A program made the translations under genes and the position numbers. The notes under the pieces were generated by a model that saw only the letters and a program-made list of their open reading frames with translations, did not search any database and was not told the DNA's origin. Shown piece by piece: positions 16,414 to 25,399 of a DNA stretch of 64,000 nt. Position 1 is the first letter of the stretch, and each line of letters opens with the position of its first letter. This DNA is from Roseicella sp. DB1501 (GTDB lineage Bacteria > Pseudomonadota > Alphaproteobacteria > Acetobacterales > Acetobacteraceae): positions 124,001 to 188,000 of the forward strand of contig NZ_JABFHG010000007.1 in the NCBI RefSeq assembly GCF_013112485.1, read 5' to 3'.

Positions 16414-18120
16414 TCAGGCGGCATGAAGGTCGAGCCCCGCCGCGCGCCGCAGCGCGGCGGCGAGCGCGGCCGCATCCGGCCGTCGCCAGCGGGCGCAGAC
16501 ATGCATGTCGGGCCGGATGAGATAGGCACTGCCCGGCGCGGCGGCATAGCGCGCGGCGGCGCGGCCCTCGGGATCGGGTAGCGGCGTGCCGGCCCCGCCG
16601 GATGCCTCCCCCGCCCCGATCAGCAGCACCCGCACCGGGACCGGCAGGCCTGGGACGGCGGCGAGCAGGGCGGCGAGGCCGGCATCCGGCCCCTCGGGCC
16701 CGATGAAGGCGAGCAGGGTGAAATCGGTGCCGAGGTGGTCGTAGAGATGGCCCGCGCCCAGCCGTGCATCCACCGCCGCCGCCCCTGGTGCCGGCCCTGT
16801 CGTCGGCCCCTTGGCGAAGTCCCCGACATCCGGCGTGGTCAGCGGCGAGGCGGCGTAGTCGTGCGGCCGCGCGGTGCGCCAGTGCAGCAGCTCCTTGCAG
16901 AACCCCTCGCTGAGCGTGAAGGAGAGCACGGCGTCGCGCAGCAGCCGGAAGCCCTCGCTCGGCGGCGTCATGAAGCGGGTGCTGCGTCCCGCCTCCTCGC
17001 AGATCTCGCGCGCCGCGGCGACGCGTTCGGCGGAATAGCTGCGGAGCAGCGCCGCCGGCGCCTGGCCGAGGGCGACGCGGGCCAGCCGCCAAGCCAGCGC
17101 ATCGGCATCCTGGATGCCGGTATTGGCGCCGCGCACGCCGAAGATCGGCAGCAGATGCGCCGCGTCGCCGGCGAAGCAGACCCGGCCGTGCAGGTAATCG
17201 GCCAGCGTCAGCGTGCTCGCCGAATAGACCGCGGCCCAGTCGATCTTCCAGGGCACCGGGCGGCCGATCATGCCGAGGATCGCCTCGATCCGCCCGGCGA
17301 GCCGCGCCGGGTCCAGCGCCGTCTCCGCCGTCTCGCCCTCGGGCAGGCGGAAGTCGAGACGCCAGATCCCCTCCGGCTCGCGGTGGACCAGCACGTTGTT
17401 GCCGGGATTCCAATCCGGGTCGAAGAAGCAGAGCCGCTCGGTCGGCAGGCCGAGATCGGCGCGGATGTCGGCGATGACGAAGCTGCCGGCATAGGCCCGC
17501 CCCTCCATGCGCAGGCCGAGCATCCGGCGCAGTGCCGAGCGGCCGCCATCGGCCGCCACCACCCAGCCGGCGCGCAGGTCGTACTCGCCCTCCGGCGTGT
17601 CGACCCGCAGCACCGCCCCCGCCGCATCCTGGGCGAGGCCGACGACCCGGCTGCCCCAGCGCAGCTCGACCCGCGGCTCCCGCGCGATGGCCGCGACGAG
17701 ATACTCCTCGATATACTGCTGCTGGATGTTCAGCCCCGGGAGGAAGCGCTCATCGGCATCGTGCGGCATCTCCATCCGGTAGACCTCCCGGCCGCGATAG
17801 AAGGAGCGGCCGCTCGACCAGGGCAGGCCCTTGGCGAGGAAGGGGCCGGCGAGCCCGGCCGCCTGCAGGATCTGCTGGCTGCGGCGGGTCAGCACGATGG
17901 CGCGGCTGCCGAGCGAGACCTGCCGCTCGGATTCCAGCAGCACGCAGCGGCAGCCCTGCCGGGCGAGGAGCAGCGCGGTCAACAACCCGACCGGCCCGCC
18001 GCCGACCACAGCGACCGGCACCGCCTCGCCGCCGCCGTCGAGCTCCGGCGGGCGGCGGAAGGGATGGACCTGGTAGCGGTACCAGATCGAGGGGCGGGGC
18101 TGGCTCTCCGGCTGGTGCAT
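16414..18120 (-). CDS. FAD-dependent aromatic hydroxylase (MhpA/PheA-like)
   Basis: Class A flavoprotein monooxygenase (568 aa). It has the FAD dinucleotide motif GGGPVG (about 39-44), the middle motif ADGGRSALRR, and the second FAD motif CFAGDAAHLLPIFGVRGANT with GIQDADALAWRLA. A C-terminal thioredoxin-like region follows, as in 3-(3-hydroxyphenyl)propionate or phenol hydroxylases. It would use NAD(P)H and O2 to hydroxylate a phenolic acid. The ribosome site is GAGGAGG. It is divergent from a LuxR regulator that probably controls it, and a DUF2783 gene follows. The aromatic substrate is unknown. Confidence 0.9.
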   Translation of the reverse strand: MHQPESQPRPSIWYRYQVHPFRRPPELDGGGEAVPVAVVGGGPVGLLTALLLARQGCRCVLLESERQVSLGSRAIVLTRRSQQILQAAGLAGPFLAKGLPWSSGRSFYRGREVYRMEMPHDADERFLPGLNIQQQYIEEYLVAAIAREPRVELRWGSRVVGLAQDAAGAVLRVDTPEGEYDLRAGWVVAADGGRSALRRMLGLRMEGRAYAGSFVIADIRADLGLPTERLCFFDPDWNPGNNVLVHREPEGIWRLDFRLPEGETAETALDPARLAGRIEAILGMIGRPVPWKIDWAAVYSASTLTLADYLHGRVCFAGDAAHLLPIFGVRGANTGIQDADALAWRLARVALGQAPAALLRSYSAERVAAAREICEEAGRSTRFMTPPSEGFRLLRDAVLSFTLSEGFCKELLHWRTARPHDYAASPLTTPDVGDFAKGPTTGPAPGAAAVDARLGAGHLYDHLGTDFTLLAFIGPEGPDAGLAALLAAVPGLPVPVRVLLIGAGEASGGAGTPLPDPEGRAAARYAAAPGSAYLIRPDMHVCARWRRPDAAALAAALRRAAGLDLHAA

Positions 18121-18229
18121 GGGCGCGTCCTCCTCGCGGCGCGGGATGCATAGGCCGGCGGGAGGGGCGGCGTCTGTCCCTTCGGCGGGGGACAGCGCCA
18201 CCGGGGAGGCGCCGGCCAGGGCGCCCGCG

Positions 18230-18997
18230 ATGCTGCGGCCGGCGCCGCTGGCCGAGGAGCTGGCGCGGGTGGTGGCGGCGCTCGGCCGGCCCGGCTTCCT
18301 CGGCGCCTTCACCGGGGCCTGCGACGCGCTCTTCGCCGCCGACCAGGTCACCGCCTTCGCCGTGGCGCCCGAGGGCGTGCGCTGCCTCGTCGCGCATCGC
18401 CCGCGCGGCCAGCGCCTGGTCGAGGCGCTGTGCCGCGACTACGCCGCCGCCTGGCACCGGCGGGACCCGCTGCTGCGGGCGGCGGGGTCCGCGACGCCGT
18501 CCCCAGGGCTGTCCATGCAGGCCGTGGCGGCGGCGGCGATCCCGGATGCCGACTACCGTGCCCGGCTCTTCGCCACGGTCGGCCTGGGCGGCAAGATCGC
18601 CGTGGTGCTGCAGGGGCCGGCCGGGGCGCCGCGGCGGGTGCTGACCTGGAACCTCTATTTCCGCAGCCGCGCCGGCAATGCCATGGCGCGGGCGGCGGCG
18701 CGGCTCGCCGAGGCGGGGCCGGTGCTGGCCGCGGCGCTCGAGCGGCACGACGCGCTGACCGGGGCCGGCGAGGGGCAACTCGGCGGCAGGCTGCGGGAGC
18801 TCTGCCCCGGCCTCTCGCCGCGCGAGCTCGAGGTGGCGGTGCGCATCGCCGCCGGGCAGGGCGTGGCGGAGATCGCCGCCGCGCTCGGCCTCGGCCCGCA
18901 GACGGTGATCACCTTCCGCCGCCGCGCCTATGCCAAGCTCGGCGTGGCCAGCCGCGCCGGGCTCTTCGCGCGCTGCCTCGGCCTGATGCCGGGCTGA
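18230..18997 (+). CDS. LuxR-family transcriptional regulator
   Basis: Regulator of about 255 aa. The C-terminus is a LuxR-type helix-turn-helix (LSPRELEVAVRIAAGQGVAE, IAAALGLGPQTV, then RRRAYAKLGV). The N-terminal 170 residues look like a ligand-binding domain with no recognised motif. The frame is open from 18119, but that start would overlap the divergent hydroxylase start codon; the ATG at 18230 leaves a promoter region, although its ribosome site is weak. It is likely to control the adjacent aromatic hydroxylase and DUF2783 genes. Confidence 0.8.
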   Translation: MLRPAPLAEELARVVAALGRPGFLGAFTGACDALFAADQVTAFAVAPEGVRCLVAHRPRGQRLVEALCRDYAAAWHRRDPLLRAAGSATPSPGLSMQAVAAAAIPDADYRARLFATVGLGGKIAVVLQGPAGAPRRVLTWNLYFRSRAGNAMARAAARLAEAGPVLAAALERHDALTGAGEGQLGGRLRELCPGLSPRELEVAVRIAAGQGVAEIAAALGLGPQTVITFRRRAYAKLGVASRAGLFARCLGLMPG

Positions 18998-19021
18998 GAC
19001 ACGCCGCCGCTTGGTCCACCT

Positions 19022-19801
19022 TCAGGGCGCCGCGCCATGCCTGTGGCCGGCATGCGGATCGGCGCCGCCATGCTGCATGCCCTCCATGCCATGCACCATG
19101 CCGGGTGGCACCGCGACCGCCGTGGCATCCCCGGGATAGGCGGCGATGATGCGGCGCATCAGCGCGATCTCCTGGGTCTGGTCGGTGACGATGTCGGTGT
19201 TCATCAGGCCGAGGAAGCCGTTGCGCGCCTGCGGATCAGCGAGATAGCCGCGCGCCATCTCGACCGCTGCCTGGTGGTGGACGATCATCGCCTTGGCGAA
19301 CTGCACGTCCCGCGTCGTGACCGGGCCGACCGCCGCGGTCAGCGGTCCCGGCATGGGCGAGCGGAGGAAGCGTTGCATCTGCGCCATCCCCTCGGTCGCG
19401 ACAGGCTGCAGCTGGAGCTGTACCAGGCCGAGATCGAGTTGCAGCGGCGGCCGGTCGAGGTTGCGCGCGACCTCGTCGAGCAGGCCGATCTCGAATTCCT
19501 GGTTGCGGATGATGCCGCACGCCAGGGCCCGCAGCATCGGGCTGCCGGCGCCGGCATCGGCGAGGTAGTCACGGCTCATCGACAGCGCCCCGGCATGGTG
19601 CGGCCGCATGCCGGCGACATAGGCCTGGTCGGCCTGGCGCGCAGCCGGATCGACCGGCGCGTACCAGGTGCTCGGCACCGGCGCGGCGGCGGGGTCGTAG
19701 CCATCCTCGATGGCGGCCCGGGCAGATGGGGCCAGGATAGGCGCGGCGGCGAGCAGCAGCGCGGCTAGGGCAGCGCGGCTGGGATGCGGCAGGCGGGTCA
19801 T
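19022..19801 (-). CDS. DUF305 family exported protein, probable copper-related
   Basis: Periplasmic protein (259 aa) with a signal peptide (cut near ARA) and two DUF305 halves. Each half holds an HH motif: GMRPHHAGALSMSRDYL and AMIVHHQAAVEMARGYL. The C-terminus is rich in Met and His (GMVHGMEGMQHGGADPHAGH), as in metal-handling proteins. DUF305 proteins often accompany copper-resistance genes. The ATG at 19801 has an AGAGGA ribosome site. It lies 100 bp after a Cys/His-rich exported protein that is preceded by a CueR-type promoter, so copper control of both is likely. Confidence 0.85.
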   Translation of the reverse strand: MTRLPHPSRAALAALLLAAAPILAPSARAAIEDGYDPAAAPVPSTWYAPVDPAARQADQAYVAGMRPHHAGALSMSRDYLADAGAGSPMLRALACGIIRNQEFEIGLLDEVARNLDRPPLQLDLGLVQLQLQPVATEGMAQMQRFLRSPMPGPLTAAVGPVTTRDVQFAKAMIVHHQAAVEMARGYLADPQARNGFLGLMNTDIVTDQTQEIALMRRIIAAYPGDATAVAVPPGMVHGMEGMQHGGADPHAGHRHGAAP

Positions 19802-19901
19802 GCGTCTGATCCTCTTGGGACGGGCGGCATGCGGGGCAGGCGCGTGCGGGCCCGTCCTCCGTCGTAGCGGCAGCGGAAGCGGGGCTAGGGCTGGTTTGGG
19901 A

Positions 19902-20345
19902 TCAGCCGAGACGCGGCGGCTTCCGCGCGGGCGGCACGGCGCGGCCGGGTGGGACCAGCGGCGGGGTGGCGGGCCGTGCCGCGGCGGCCAGGAGTGGTCC
20001 GGGCAGGGCGAGCAGCGGCGGCGCGCCTTGCAGCCCGGCGCAGCCCGCGGCGGCGCAGCAGCCGGCCGGCGGTCCGCCATCCTCGTGATGGCAGGGCGGC
20101 GCGGCATGATGCGTCGTCTGGGCCGGGATGGCATGCGCCGCGGCATGGCCCGGACAGGGCGCGGCCATCGGCTCGTCAGGGGATGGGAGCGCCTCGGTCT
20201 GGACAGGGGTCGCGGCGGGGGTCACGGCGGGGGCTGCGGCGGCCATCCCGTGTCGCGCCGCCCCGGCGGGCAGGATCAGCAGGACGAGGGCGAGCAGGGC
20301 CGTGACGACCCGCCGCATCCCGCCTCCCCATCCCCTGCCCCGCAT
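19902..20345 (-). CDS. Exported Cys/His-rich small protein, probable metal response
   Basis: Protein of 147 aa with an N-terminal hydrophobic segment (MRRVVTALLALVLLILPAGA) that looks like a signal peptide or anchor. The middle carries clustered metal ligands (PCPGHAAAH, HHAAPPCHHEDG, GCCAAAGCAG), and the tail is Pro/Arg-rich. No firm family was recognised; it resembles the loosely conserved CopL/DUF2946-like proteins found beside copper genes. The GGAGGAG ribosome site fits the ATG at 20345. It is first in an operon with the DUF305 gene and directly behind a MerR/CueR-type promoter, which gives a better clue to its role than the protein itself. Confidence 0.7.
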   Translation of the reverse strand: MRGRGWGGGMRRVVTALLALVLLILPAGAARHGMAAAAPAVTPAATPVQTEALPSPDEPMAAPCPGHAAAHAIPAQTTHHAAPPCHHEDGGPPAGCCAAAGCAGLQGAPPLLALPGPLLAAAARPATPPLVPPGRAVPPARKPPRLG

Positions 20346-20388
20346 GACCCGCTCCTCCGGCACGCAGCGCTCCCGCGTCTGCAGCGGC

Positions 20389-20419
20389 AGGATGCGGCTT
20401 CCCATCATGGGAAGGTCAA
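20389..20419 (-). promoter_or_regulatory. MerR/CueR-type promoter with 19-bp spacer
   Basis: Read on the reverse strand: a -35 TTGACC, a 19-bp spacer, and a -10 CATCCT. The spacer region carries the perfect 17-bp palindrome CTTCCCATGATGGGAAG (20397-20413). A 19-bp spacer centred on a dyad is the hallmark of MerR-family activators, and the sequence closely resembles CueR copper boxes. It reads into the Cys/His-rich gene at 20345 and the DUF305 gene. No MerR-family regulator gene lies in the window. Confidence 0.8.
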
Positions 20420-20482
20420 GACCGCTCGCTGCCACCGGGCGCCTTGCACGTTACAGTCGGACCCCGTCGCAGGATTCTCGCC

Positions 20483-21688
20483 TTGCTCTACCATCTCTTC
20501 GAGGCTCAGGAGGCCTGGCTGGCCCGGTTGCGGCCCGCCGCCCGCCAGGCCGCGGGACTGCTGCGCGGCTCACCCAGCCGGCCGCCGCTGCGGCATGCCG
20601 CGGCGCTGCTCGAGCTCGCCCAGAACCTCGGCACCACCCATCGCAAGCCCGAATTCGGCCTCGATCGCCTCGCCATCGACGGCGCTGAGCTGGTGGTGCG
20701 GGAGGAGACGGTGCGGACCGCGCCCTTCGGCCGGCTGCTCCGCTTCGTGAAGGAGGGCGTCGCACCGGGTCCGAAGCTGCTGGTCGTCGCGCCGCTGTCC
20801 GGACATTTCGCCACGCGGCTGCGCGATACCGTGGCGGCCTTGGTGCCGGCGCATGACGTGCACGTGACGGACTGGACGGATGCCCGCTGCGTGCCGCTCG
20901 CCGAGGGACCCTTCGGGCTGGACGCGCTGGTGGCGCAGCTCCTCGCCTGGCTCGAGGCGCTGGGGCCGGGGACGCATCTGCTCGCCGTCTCGCAGCCGGC
21001 CGTGGCGGCGCTGGCGGTGACCGCGCTGATGGCCGAGGCCGGGCATCCGTCCCGGCCGCGCAGCCTGACGCTGATCGGCGGCCCCATCGACCCGCGCATC
21101 GACCCGACGCCGGAGGCGGCGCTGGCGCGGGCGCTGCCGATCACCTGGTTCGAGGCGGCCGAGGTCGCCCGCGTGCCGGCGCCCCATCCCGGATGCGGCC
21201 GGCTGGTGCGGCCCGGGGCGCAGCAGATGGCCGCCTCGGTGCTGGCCGACCTGCCGCTGCACCTGCTGGCGCAGCTCGCCCAGTGGCAGAACCTCGCCCT
21301 CGGGCAGACGGCGGCGGCGGCGGCGCACCGGCAGCGCTACGACGAGCTGCGGGCGGTGATGGACGTGCCGGCCGAGCTCTATCTCGACACCATCCGCCGC
21401 ATCTTCCAGACGGCGGAGCTGGCCGAGGGGCGGATGCGCTGGGGCGGCGGGCCGGTGCGGCCGGCGGCGATCCGCGACACCGCCCTGCTGGTGATCGAGG
21501 GCGAGCGGGATGCGAGCTGCCCGCCCGGCCAGGGCAGCGCCGCCCTCGCCCTCTGCAGCGGCCTGCCGGCGGGGCTGCGGCAGCACCACCTGCAGCCCGG
21601 CGCCGGGCATGACACGCTGTTCGAGGGCCCGGCCTGGCGGGCCGAGATCTGCCCCCTGGTCGCCGCACTGATCCGCTGCCGCGGCTGA
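20483..21688 (+). CDS. phaZ: Intracellular polyhydroxyalkanoate depolymerase
   Basis: Enzyme (about 401 aa) that mobilises stored PHA granules in the cytoplasm. It begins [13 protein letters not shown], the family start, from a TTG codon with an AGGAT site; an ATG 13 codons upstream is less likely. The nucleophile region reads LLAVSQPAV, with Ser at about residue 170 where many intracellular depolymerases have Cys. The acid lies in GERDASCPP and the histidine in [10 protein letters not shown]. Length is normal. It is divergent from the copper-box operon and monocistronic; folE lies 308 bp on. Confidence 0.9.
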   Translation: MLYHLFEAQEAWLARLRPAARQAAGLLRGSPSRPPLRHAAALLELAQNLGTTHRKPEFGLDRLAIDGAELVVREETVRTAPFGRLLRFVKEGVAPGPKLLVVAPLSGHFATRLRDTVAALVPAHDVHVTDWTDARCVPLAEGPFGLDALVAQLLAWLEALGPGTHLLAVSQPAVAALAVTALMAEAGHPSRPRSLTLIGGPIDPRIDPTPEAALARALPITWFEAAEVARVPAPHPGCGRLVRPGAQQMAASVLADLPLHLLAQLAQWQNLALGQTAAAAAHRQRYDELRAVMDVPAELYLDTIRRIFQTAELAEGRMRWGGGPVRPAAIRDTALLVIEGERDASCPPGQGSAALALCSGLPAGLRQHHLQPGAGHDTLFEGPAWRAEICPLVAALIRCRG

Positions 21689-21996
21689 GCGCGCCCGCTT
21701 CCGGCGGCTGCGGCCGGGGGTGTCACCGGCCTGTGACGGCCGCCAGGGGCAAGGCAGGGCTGCAACCGGTGCAAGGGCCATCGGGCTGCCACGACCGACG
21801 GACGCGCTATCCTCTGCGCCGGCGCCATCCAACCTCCCGCCATCCCTCTCCCAGGTGCTCGCCCGCTGGCATGGCGGCATCCCGCACCGGCGGTTGCATC
21901 CGCCAGCGGATCGACCCATCTCCGCAGCGAGGGGCGCCAGGGGCCGGCGGATCGGCTGGCCCGAAAGACGCCCGAGACGAGCCGAGGATCAGCATC
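21689..21996. other. 308-bp intergenic region before folE
   Basis: No gene or known riboswitch was recognised. A weak hairpin GTCAC/GTGAC (21722-21737) lies shortly after the phaZ stop. The last 20 nt hold the folE ribosome site. The rest is GC-rich without clear promoter elements. Confidence 0.5.
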
Positions 21997-22641
21997 GTGA
22001 ACATCCACCGTCCCCAGCGCGCCGACATCGCCCCGGTCGAGACCTCGCCGGAGCGGCGCCCGAGCCGGGCGGAGGCGGAGGCGGCGGTGCGCACCCTGCT
22101 GCGCTGGGCCGGCGACAACCCGGGGCGCGAGGGGCTGCGCGACACGCCGGCGCGGGTGGCCCGGGCCTATGGGGAGTTCTTCGCCGGCTACGGGCTCGAT
22201 CCGGTGGAGGTGCTCGCCCGCTCCTTCGAGGAGACCGAGGGCTATGACGAGATGGTCGTGCTGCGCGACATCCGCGTCGAGAGCCATTGCGAGCACCACC
22301 TCGTGCCGATCATCGGCCGGGCGCACATCGCCTATCTTCCGGCCGGCCGCGTGGTCGGCATCAGCAAGCTCGCCCGCGTGCTGGAGATCTATGCCAAGCG
22401 GCTGCAGATCCAGGAGAAGCTCACCGCCCAGGTGGCGAATTGCATCGACGAGGTCCTGCGGCCGCGCGGCGTCGCCGTGGTGATCGAGGCCTCGCACCAG
22501 TGCATGGCGACGCGCGGCGTCCACCAGCCGGGCGTCTCCATGGTGACCAGCCGCATGCTCGGCGCCTTCCGCGACGATGCCGCAACGCGGCGCGAATTCC
22601 TGGCGATCATCACCGCGCGCCGTGCCGAGGCGGTGGGGTGA
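21997..22641 (+). CDS. folE: GTP cyclohydrolase I
   Basis: Zinc enzyme (214 aa) that turns GTP into 7,8-dihydroneopterin triphosphate, the first step to folate and pterins. Zinc ligands are visible in SHCEHH (C98, H101) and SHQCMATRG (C169), and the family core [20 protein letters not shown] is complete. It starts at GTG with a GAGGAT ribosome site; no in-frame ATG fits better. It is monocistronic, with RidA facing it from the other side. Confidence 0.96.
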   Translation: MNIHRPQRADIAPVETSPERRPSRAEAEAAVRTLLRWAGDNPGREGLRDTPARVARAYGEFFAGYGLDPVEVLARSFEETEGYDEMVVLRDIRVESHCEHHLVPIIGRAHIAYLPAGRVVGISKLARVLEIYAKRLQIQEKLTAQVANCIDEVLRPRGVAVVIEASHQCMATRGVHQPGVSMVTSRMLGAFRDDAATRREFLAIITARRAEAVG

Positions 22642-22695
22642 CGCCCTGGCCGGCGCGGCCCGCCCTGCATCCTCCCCCTTCGTCCGGGGCCGTGA

Positions 22696-23079
22696 TCAAT
22701 CGGACGCCTCGGCCTCCACCTCGACCAGGAAGCGTGGATCCGCCAGCCCAGCGACGATGAGCAGCGTGCTGGCCGAGCGGTGCTCGCCCATCCAGGCGCC
22801 GCGCTTCGTCCGCCAAGGGACGATCAGCGCCGGATCGGTGAGGAACACCGTCATCTTCACGAGATTGGCCGGCGTCATGCCATGCGCGTCCAGGATGGCG
22901 CCGAGATTGGCCAGCGCCTGGTCGATCTGTGCCTCGCCGCCCTCGGCGATGCGGCCATCCGGCGCGGTGCCAACCTGGCCGGAGATGACGAGGCGGCGGG
23001 TCGCGTCGCGCACCAGCACGGCATGGGAATAGCTGCCCGGCTTGTGCACCGTCGGCGGGTTGGACATCTCGAGCGGCAC
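22696..23079 (-). CDS. RidA family protein
   Basis: Small protein (127 aa) of the RidA/YjgF/UK114 family, which hydrolyses reactive enamine/imine intermediates. It has the core strands AVLVRDATRRLVISGQVGTA and the helix QALANLGAILDAHG, then LVKMTVFLTDP. The C-terminal Arg/Glu motif reads STLLIVAGLADPRFLVEVEA, with R and E placed as in active members. It starts at GTG (23079) with GGAGGAA; ATG at 23067 is an alternative. It stands alone between folE and the DUF892 gene, so its substrate is not indicated. Confidence 0.88.
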   Translation of the reverse strand: MPLEMSNPPTVHKPGSYSHAVLVRDATRRLVISGQVGTAPDGRIAEGGEAQIDQALANLGAILDAHGMTPANLVKMTVFLTDPALIVPWRTKRGAWMGEHRSASTLLIVAGLADPRFLVEVEAEASD

Positions 23080-23217
23080 CGACTTTTCCTCCCTGTGGCC
23101 TGTTGCTTCCGGATGCCGAGGATAGGCGGGATCGCGGCGGGATGCGATGCATCCCGCCGAACGGCATCTCGCCGGGATGCGGCAGGGTGGGCGCCGGCAC
23201 GGCCCACCCCCACGGCC

Positions 23218-23760
23218 TCAGCCCGACTTGCCACCCGCGCGGCGCTTGTCCTCCGCCCCTGCGGCGCCCTGCAAGGCCTTGATCGCGGCGGGATTGATCT
23301 CGCTCTCGCCCAGCTCGGTGAGGAGCGTATCGGTCTTCTTCTCCTCCTGCAGCGTCTCCGCCAGGAGATCGGCCAGCTCCGTCTGCCCGGCGGCCTTCGC
23401 CAGCGCGGTCAGGGTGCCGTAGGAGGCGATCTCGTAATGCTCGACCTTCTGGATCGCGGCGGTCAGGAGCATGTCGTAGAGGGGGCCCTTCTCCTCATCC
23501 TCCAGCTCGTGCTGCGCCTCCTCGACAATGCCGCGCATCGCCTCGCAGAGCTTCCGACCAGGCCTGCCGCCGAGCATCTCGAGCGCCTTCTCGAGGCGCT
23601 CGACCTGGCCTTCGGTCTCCTCGGCATGCGCCTGCAACGCGTCCTTCAGCGAGGGGCTGCTCACCTTCTTCGCCAGGCGGGACATCGCGCGCAGCCCCTG
23701 GCGCTCCGCGCTGTAGGCGTCACGTAGTTGCTCGACCATCAGCTTGTTCAAATTGTCCAT
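23218..23760 (-). CDS. Ferritin-like DUF892 protein (YciF type)
   Basis: Four-helix protein (180 aa) of the DUF892/YciE-YciF group, made in general stress. It opens with MDNLNKLMVEQLRDAYSAER, then carries the pairs E-T-E-G-Q and KVEHYEIASYGTLTALA expected of the di-iron-like bundle. The C-terminus is Lys/Arg/Gly-rich. The true start at 23760 is preceded by AAGAAGGGC; the open frame above it is not family-like. The long AT-containing region upstream probably carries its promoter. Confidence 0.9.
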   Translation of the reverse strand: MDNLNKLMVEQLRDAYSAERQGLRAMSRLAKKVSSPSLKDALQAHAEETEGQVERLEKALEMLGGRPGRKLCEAMRGIVEEAQHELEDEEKGPLYDMLLTAAIQKVEHYEIASYGTLTALAKAAGQTELADLLAETLQEEKKTDTLLTELGESEINPAAIKALQGAAGAEDKRRAGGKSG

Positions 23761-24331
23761 GGACGGGGATGCCCTTCTTGCGGCGTGGGATGGATGACGA
23801 GCGGGCCGGACGGGATCGCGCCGCCGGGGGAGCGAGCACTGAAGCGGCCGGTGCGATCGACGGGATCGACCATGACTGCGTCTCCGAATGCGTCCGTGGG
23901 CGGGCCGTGCAGCCGCATCCCAGCAACGCGACTGACCACGGCAGCGACGAAGACGGCGAGACGTCACAAGTCAGATAGCAGCGATGCGGAATAAAAATCG
24001 AACCATATGTAGAATTTCTACATGCAACCATTGTCCCGGCAAGAACTCGCGCCGGATTGCACCCCCCACTTTGTTGAAACAATTCCTGGCACATCGACAC
24101 GCAGGGCGGTGCTGACGCGCCTGTTCCCTGGCTGACCTTGCTCGCCGCGCCATCCTGCGTGGAACCGGCAAGCCGGTGCGCTGTTCCTTGCGCCGCACCA
24201 TGCTGCCCCATCATGCTGCCCGAAGGGGGAGGGGCAGCGCTCAACCAGCCCCGGCGAGGCTGGCCCTTCGCTTCAGCCCGGAGCGGCCGGGCTCGGCACG
24301 GCCGGGGCCACCGCACCGCCCGGCCCCGCGC
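23761..24331. other. 571-bp divergent control region with an AT-rich island
   Basis: I see no convincing gene. GC content drops around 23965-24085, unlike the surroundings. This island contains GAATAAAAATCGAACC, the 17-bp palindrome at 24007-24023 and a second inverted repeat, TTGTTGAAACAA (24071-24082). It separates the DUF892 gene (-) from the hydrolase gene (+) and probably holds promoters for both. Confidence 0.5.
24007..24023. promoter_or_regulatory. 17-bp perfect palindrome, candidate operator
   Basis: ATGTAGAATTTCTACAT reads the same on both strands around a central T. It lies in the AT-rich island between divergent genes, a typical place for a dimeric repressor site. No regulator gene is adjacent. 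Confidence 0.5.
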
Positions 24332-25381
24332 ATGACGGATGCGCAAGACAGGATACCGGTATTGAACTCCTTTCTCTCCCTCAGGCCAGGCGCGACCGGC
24401 CGCACCGCCCTCATCGGCGCCGCCCTTCTCAGCGCGCTGGCCGTCGTGAACCATGCCGCCGCGCGCCGGGCGGAACGCCGGCACCCGCCCCGGGGCCGCT
24501 TCATCGAGGTGGACGGGGTGCGGCTGCACTACACCGATCGCGGCGCCGGCAGGCCCGTCGTCCTGCTGCACGGCAATGCCGTGACGGGCGATGACTACGA
24601 CACCAGCGGCTTGGCCGGGCGACTGCTCGAGAGCCATCGGGTCATCATCTTCGACCGTCCCGGCTTCGGCCACAGCCAGCGTCCGCACGGTCGCCTGTGG
24701 ACGGCGATGGAGCAGGCCGAGTTGCTGCATCGCGCCTTGCGGCAGCTTGGGGTGGAGCGGCCGGTCGTGGTCGGCCATTCCTGGGGTGCCATCGTCGCGC
24801 TCTCGCTGGCGGCGCGGCATCCGGCCGATATGGCGGGCCTCGTCCTGCTGTCGGGCTATTATTTCTGGACCCTGCGGCCGGACGTGCTGCTGGTCCTGCC
24901 GGGGGCGATTCCCATCCTCGGGGACGTCCTGCGCCACACCGTCTCGCCCTGGCTGGGTCGCCTCCTGATGCCGCTGCTGAAGCGCGCCATGTTCTCGCCG
25001 CGGCCGATCCCGGCGCGGTTCCGGGCGGAATACTCGGATGCGATGGCGCTGCGCCCCTCGCAGATCCGGGCGACCTCGGTCGATGGCGCGTTGATGATCC
25101 CGGGCGCGCTGATGAACCGCGAGTCCTACGATGAGCTCTCCATGCCCGTGGTCATCATGGCCGGGGATGGCGACAAGGTGGTCTTCCCGCGCAGCGCCAG
25201 GCGGCTGCAGGCCCGCATCCCGGGCAGCCACCTGCAGATCGTCGAAGGGGTGGGGCACATGATCCACCATGCCGTGCCCGGACGGGTGGCGGAGATGGTC
25301 GAACGCGTCCTCGGCGCCTCCGGCGGCTCCGCTGGCGAGCGGCCCCGGCCGGTCCTGGAGACGATGGGCCGGGCCGCCTGA
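24332..25381 (+). CDS. Alpha/beta hydrolase, membrane-anchored type
   Basis: Alpha/beta hydrolase (349 aa). An N-terminal hydrophobic segment (TALIGAALLSALAVVNHAAA) suggests a membrane anchor. The core has the oxyanion region VVLLHGNAVTGDDY, the nucleophile elbow VVGHSWGAIVALS, the acid in MAGDGDKVVF and the histidine in VEGVGHMIHH. Substrate is unknown; epoxide hydrolases, haloalkane dehalogenases and lactonases share this pattern. The ATG at 24332 has no clear ribosome site, so the start is uncertain. It converges on the SDR gene with only 18 bp between. Confidence 0.8.
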   Translation: MTDAQDRIPVLNSFLSLRPGATGRTALIGAALLSALAVVNHAAARRAERRHPPRGRFIEVDGVRLHYTDRGAGRPVVLLHGNAVTGDDYDTSGLAGRLLESHRVIIFDRPGFGHSQRPHGRLWTAMEQAELLHRALRQLGVERPVVVGHSWGAIVALSLAARHPADMAGLVLLSGYYFWTLRPDVLLVLPGAIPILGDVLRHTVSPWLGRLLMPLLKRAMFSPRPIPARFRAEYSDAMALRPSQIRATSVDGALMIPGALMNRESYDELSMPVVIMAGDGDKVVFPRSARRLQARIPGSHLQIVEGVGHMIHHAVPGRVAEMVERVLGASGGSAGERPRPVLETMGRAA

Positions 25382-25399
25382 TGCCGTGGCGGCCCTGCC

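Noticed and set aside
18119-18229. Extended start for the LuxR regulator
   Set aside because: It would overlap the start codon of the divergent hydroxylase, and the added residues are low complexity.
21689-21996. Riboswitch in the long leader before folE
   Set aside because: I looked for a folate or pterin-type aptamer core and found no matching conserved block; only a short hairpin is present.
23761-24331. Short frames within the divergent region
   Set aside because: They lack ribosome sites and recognisable composition, and they cross the AT-rich promoter island.
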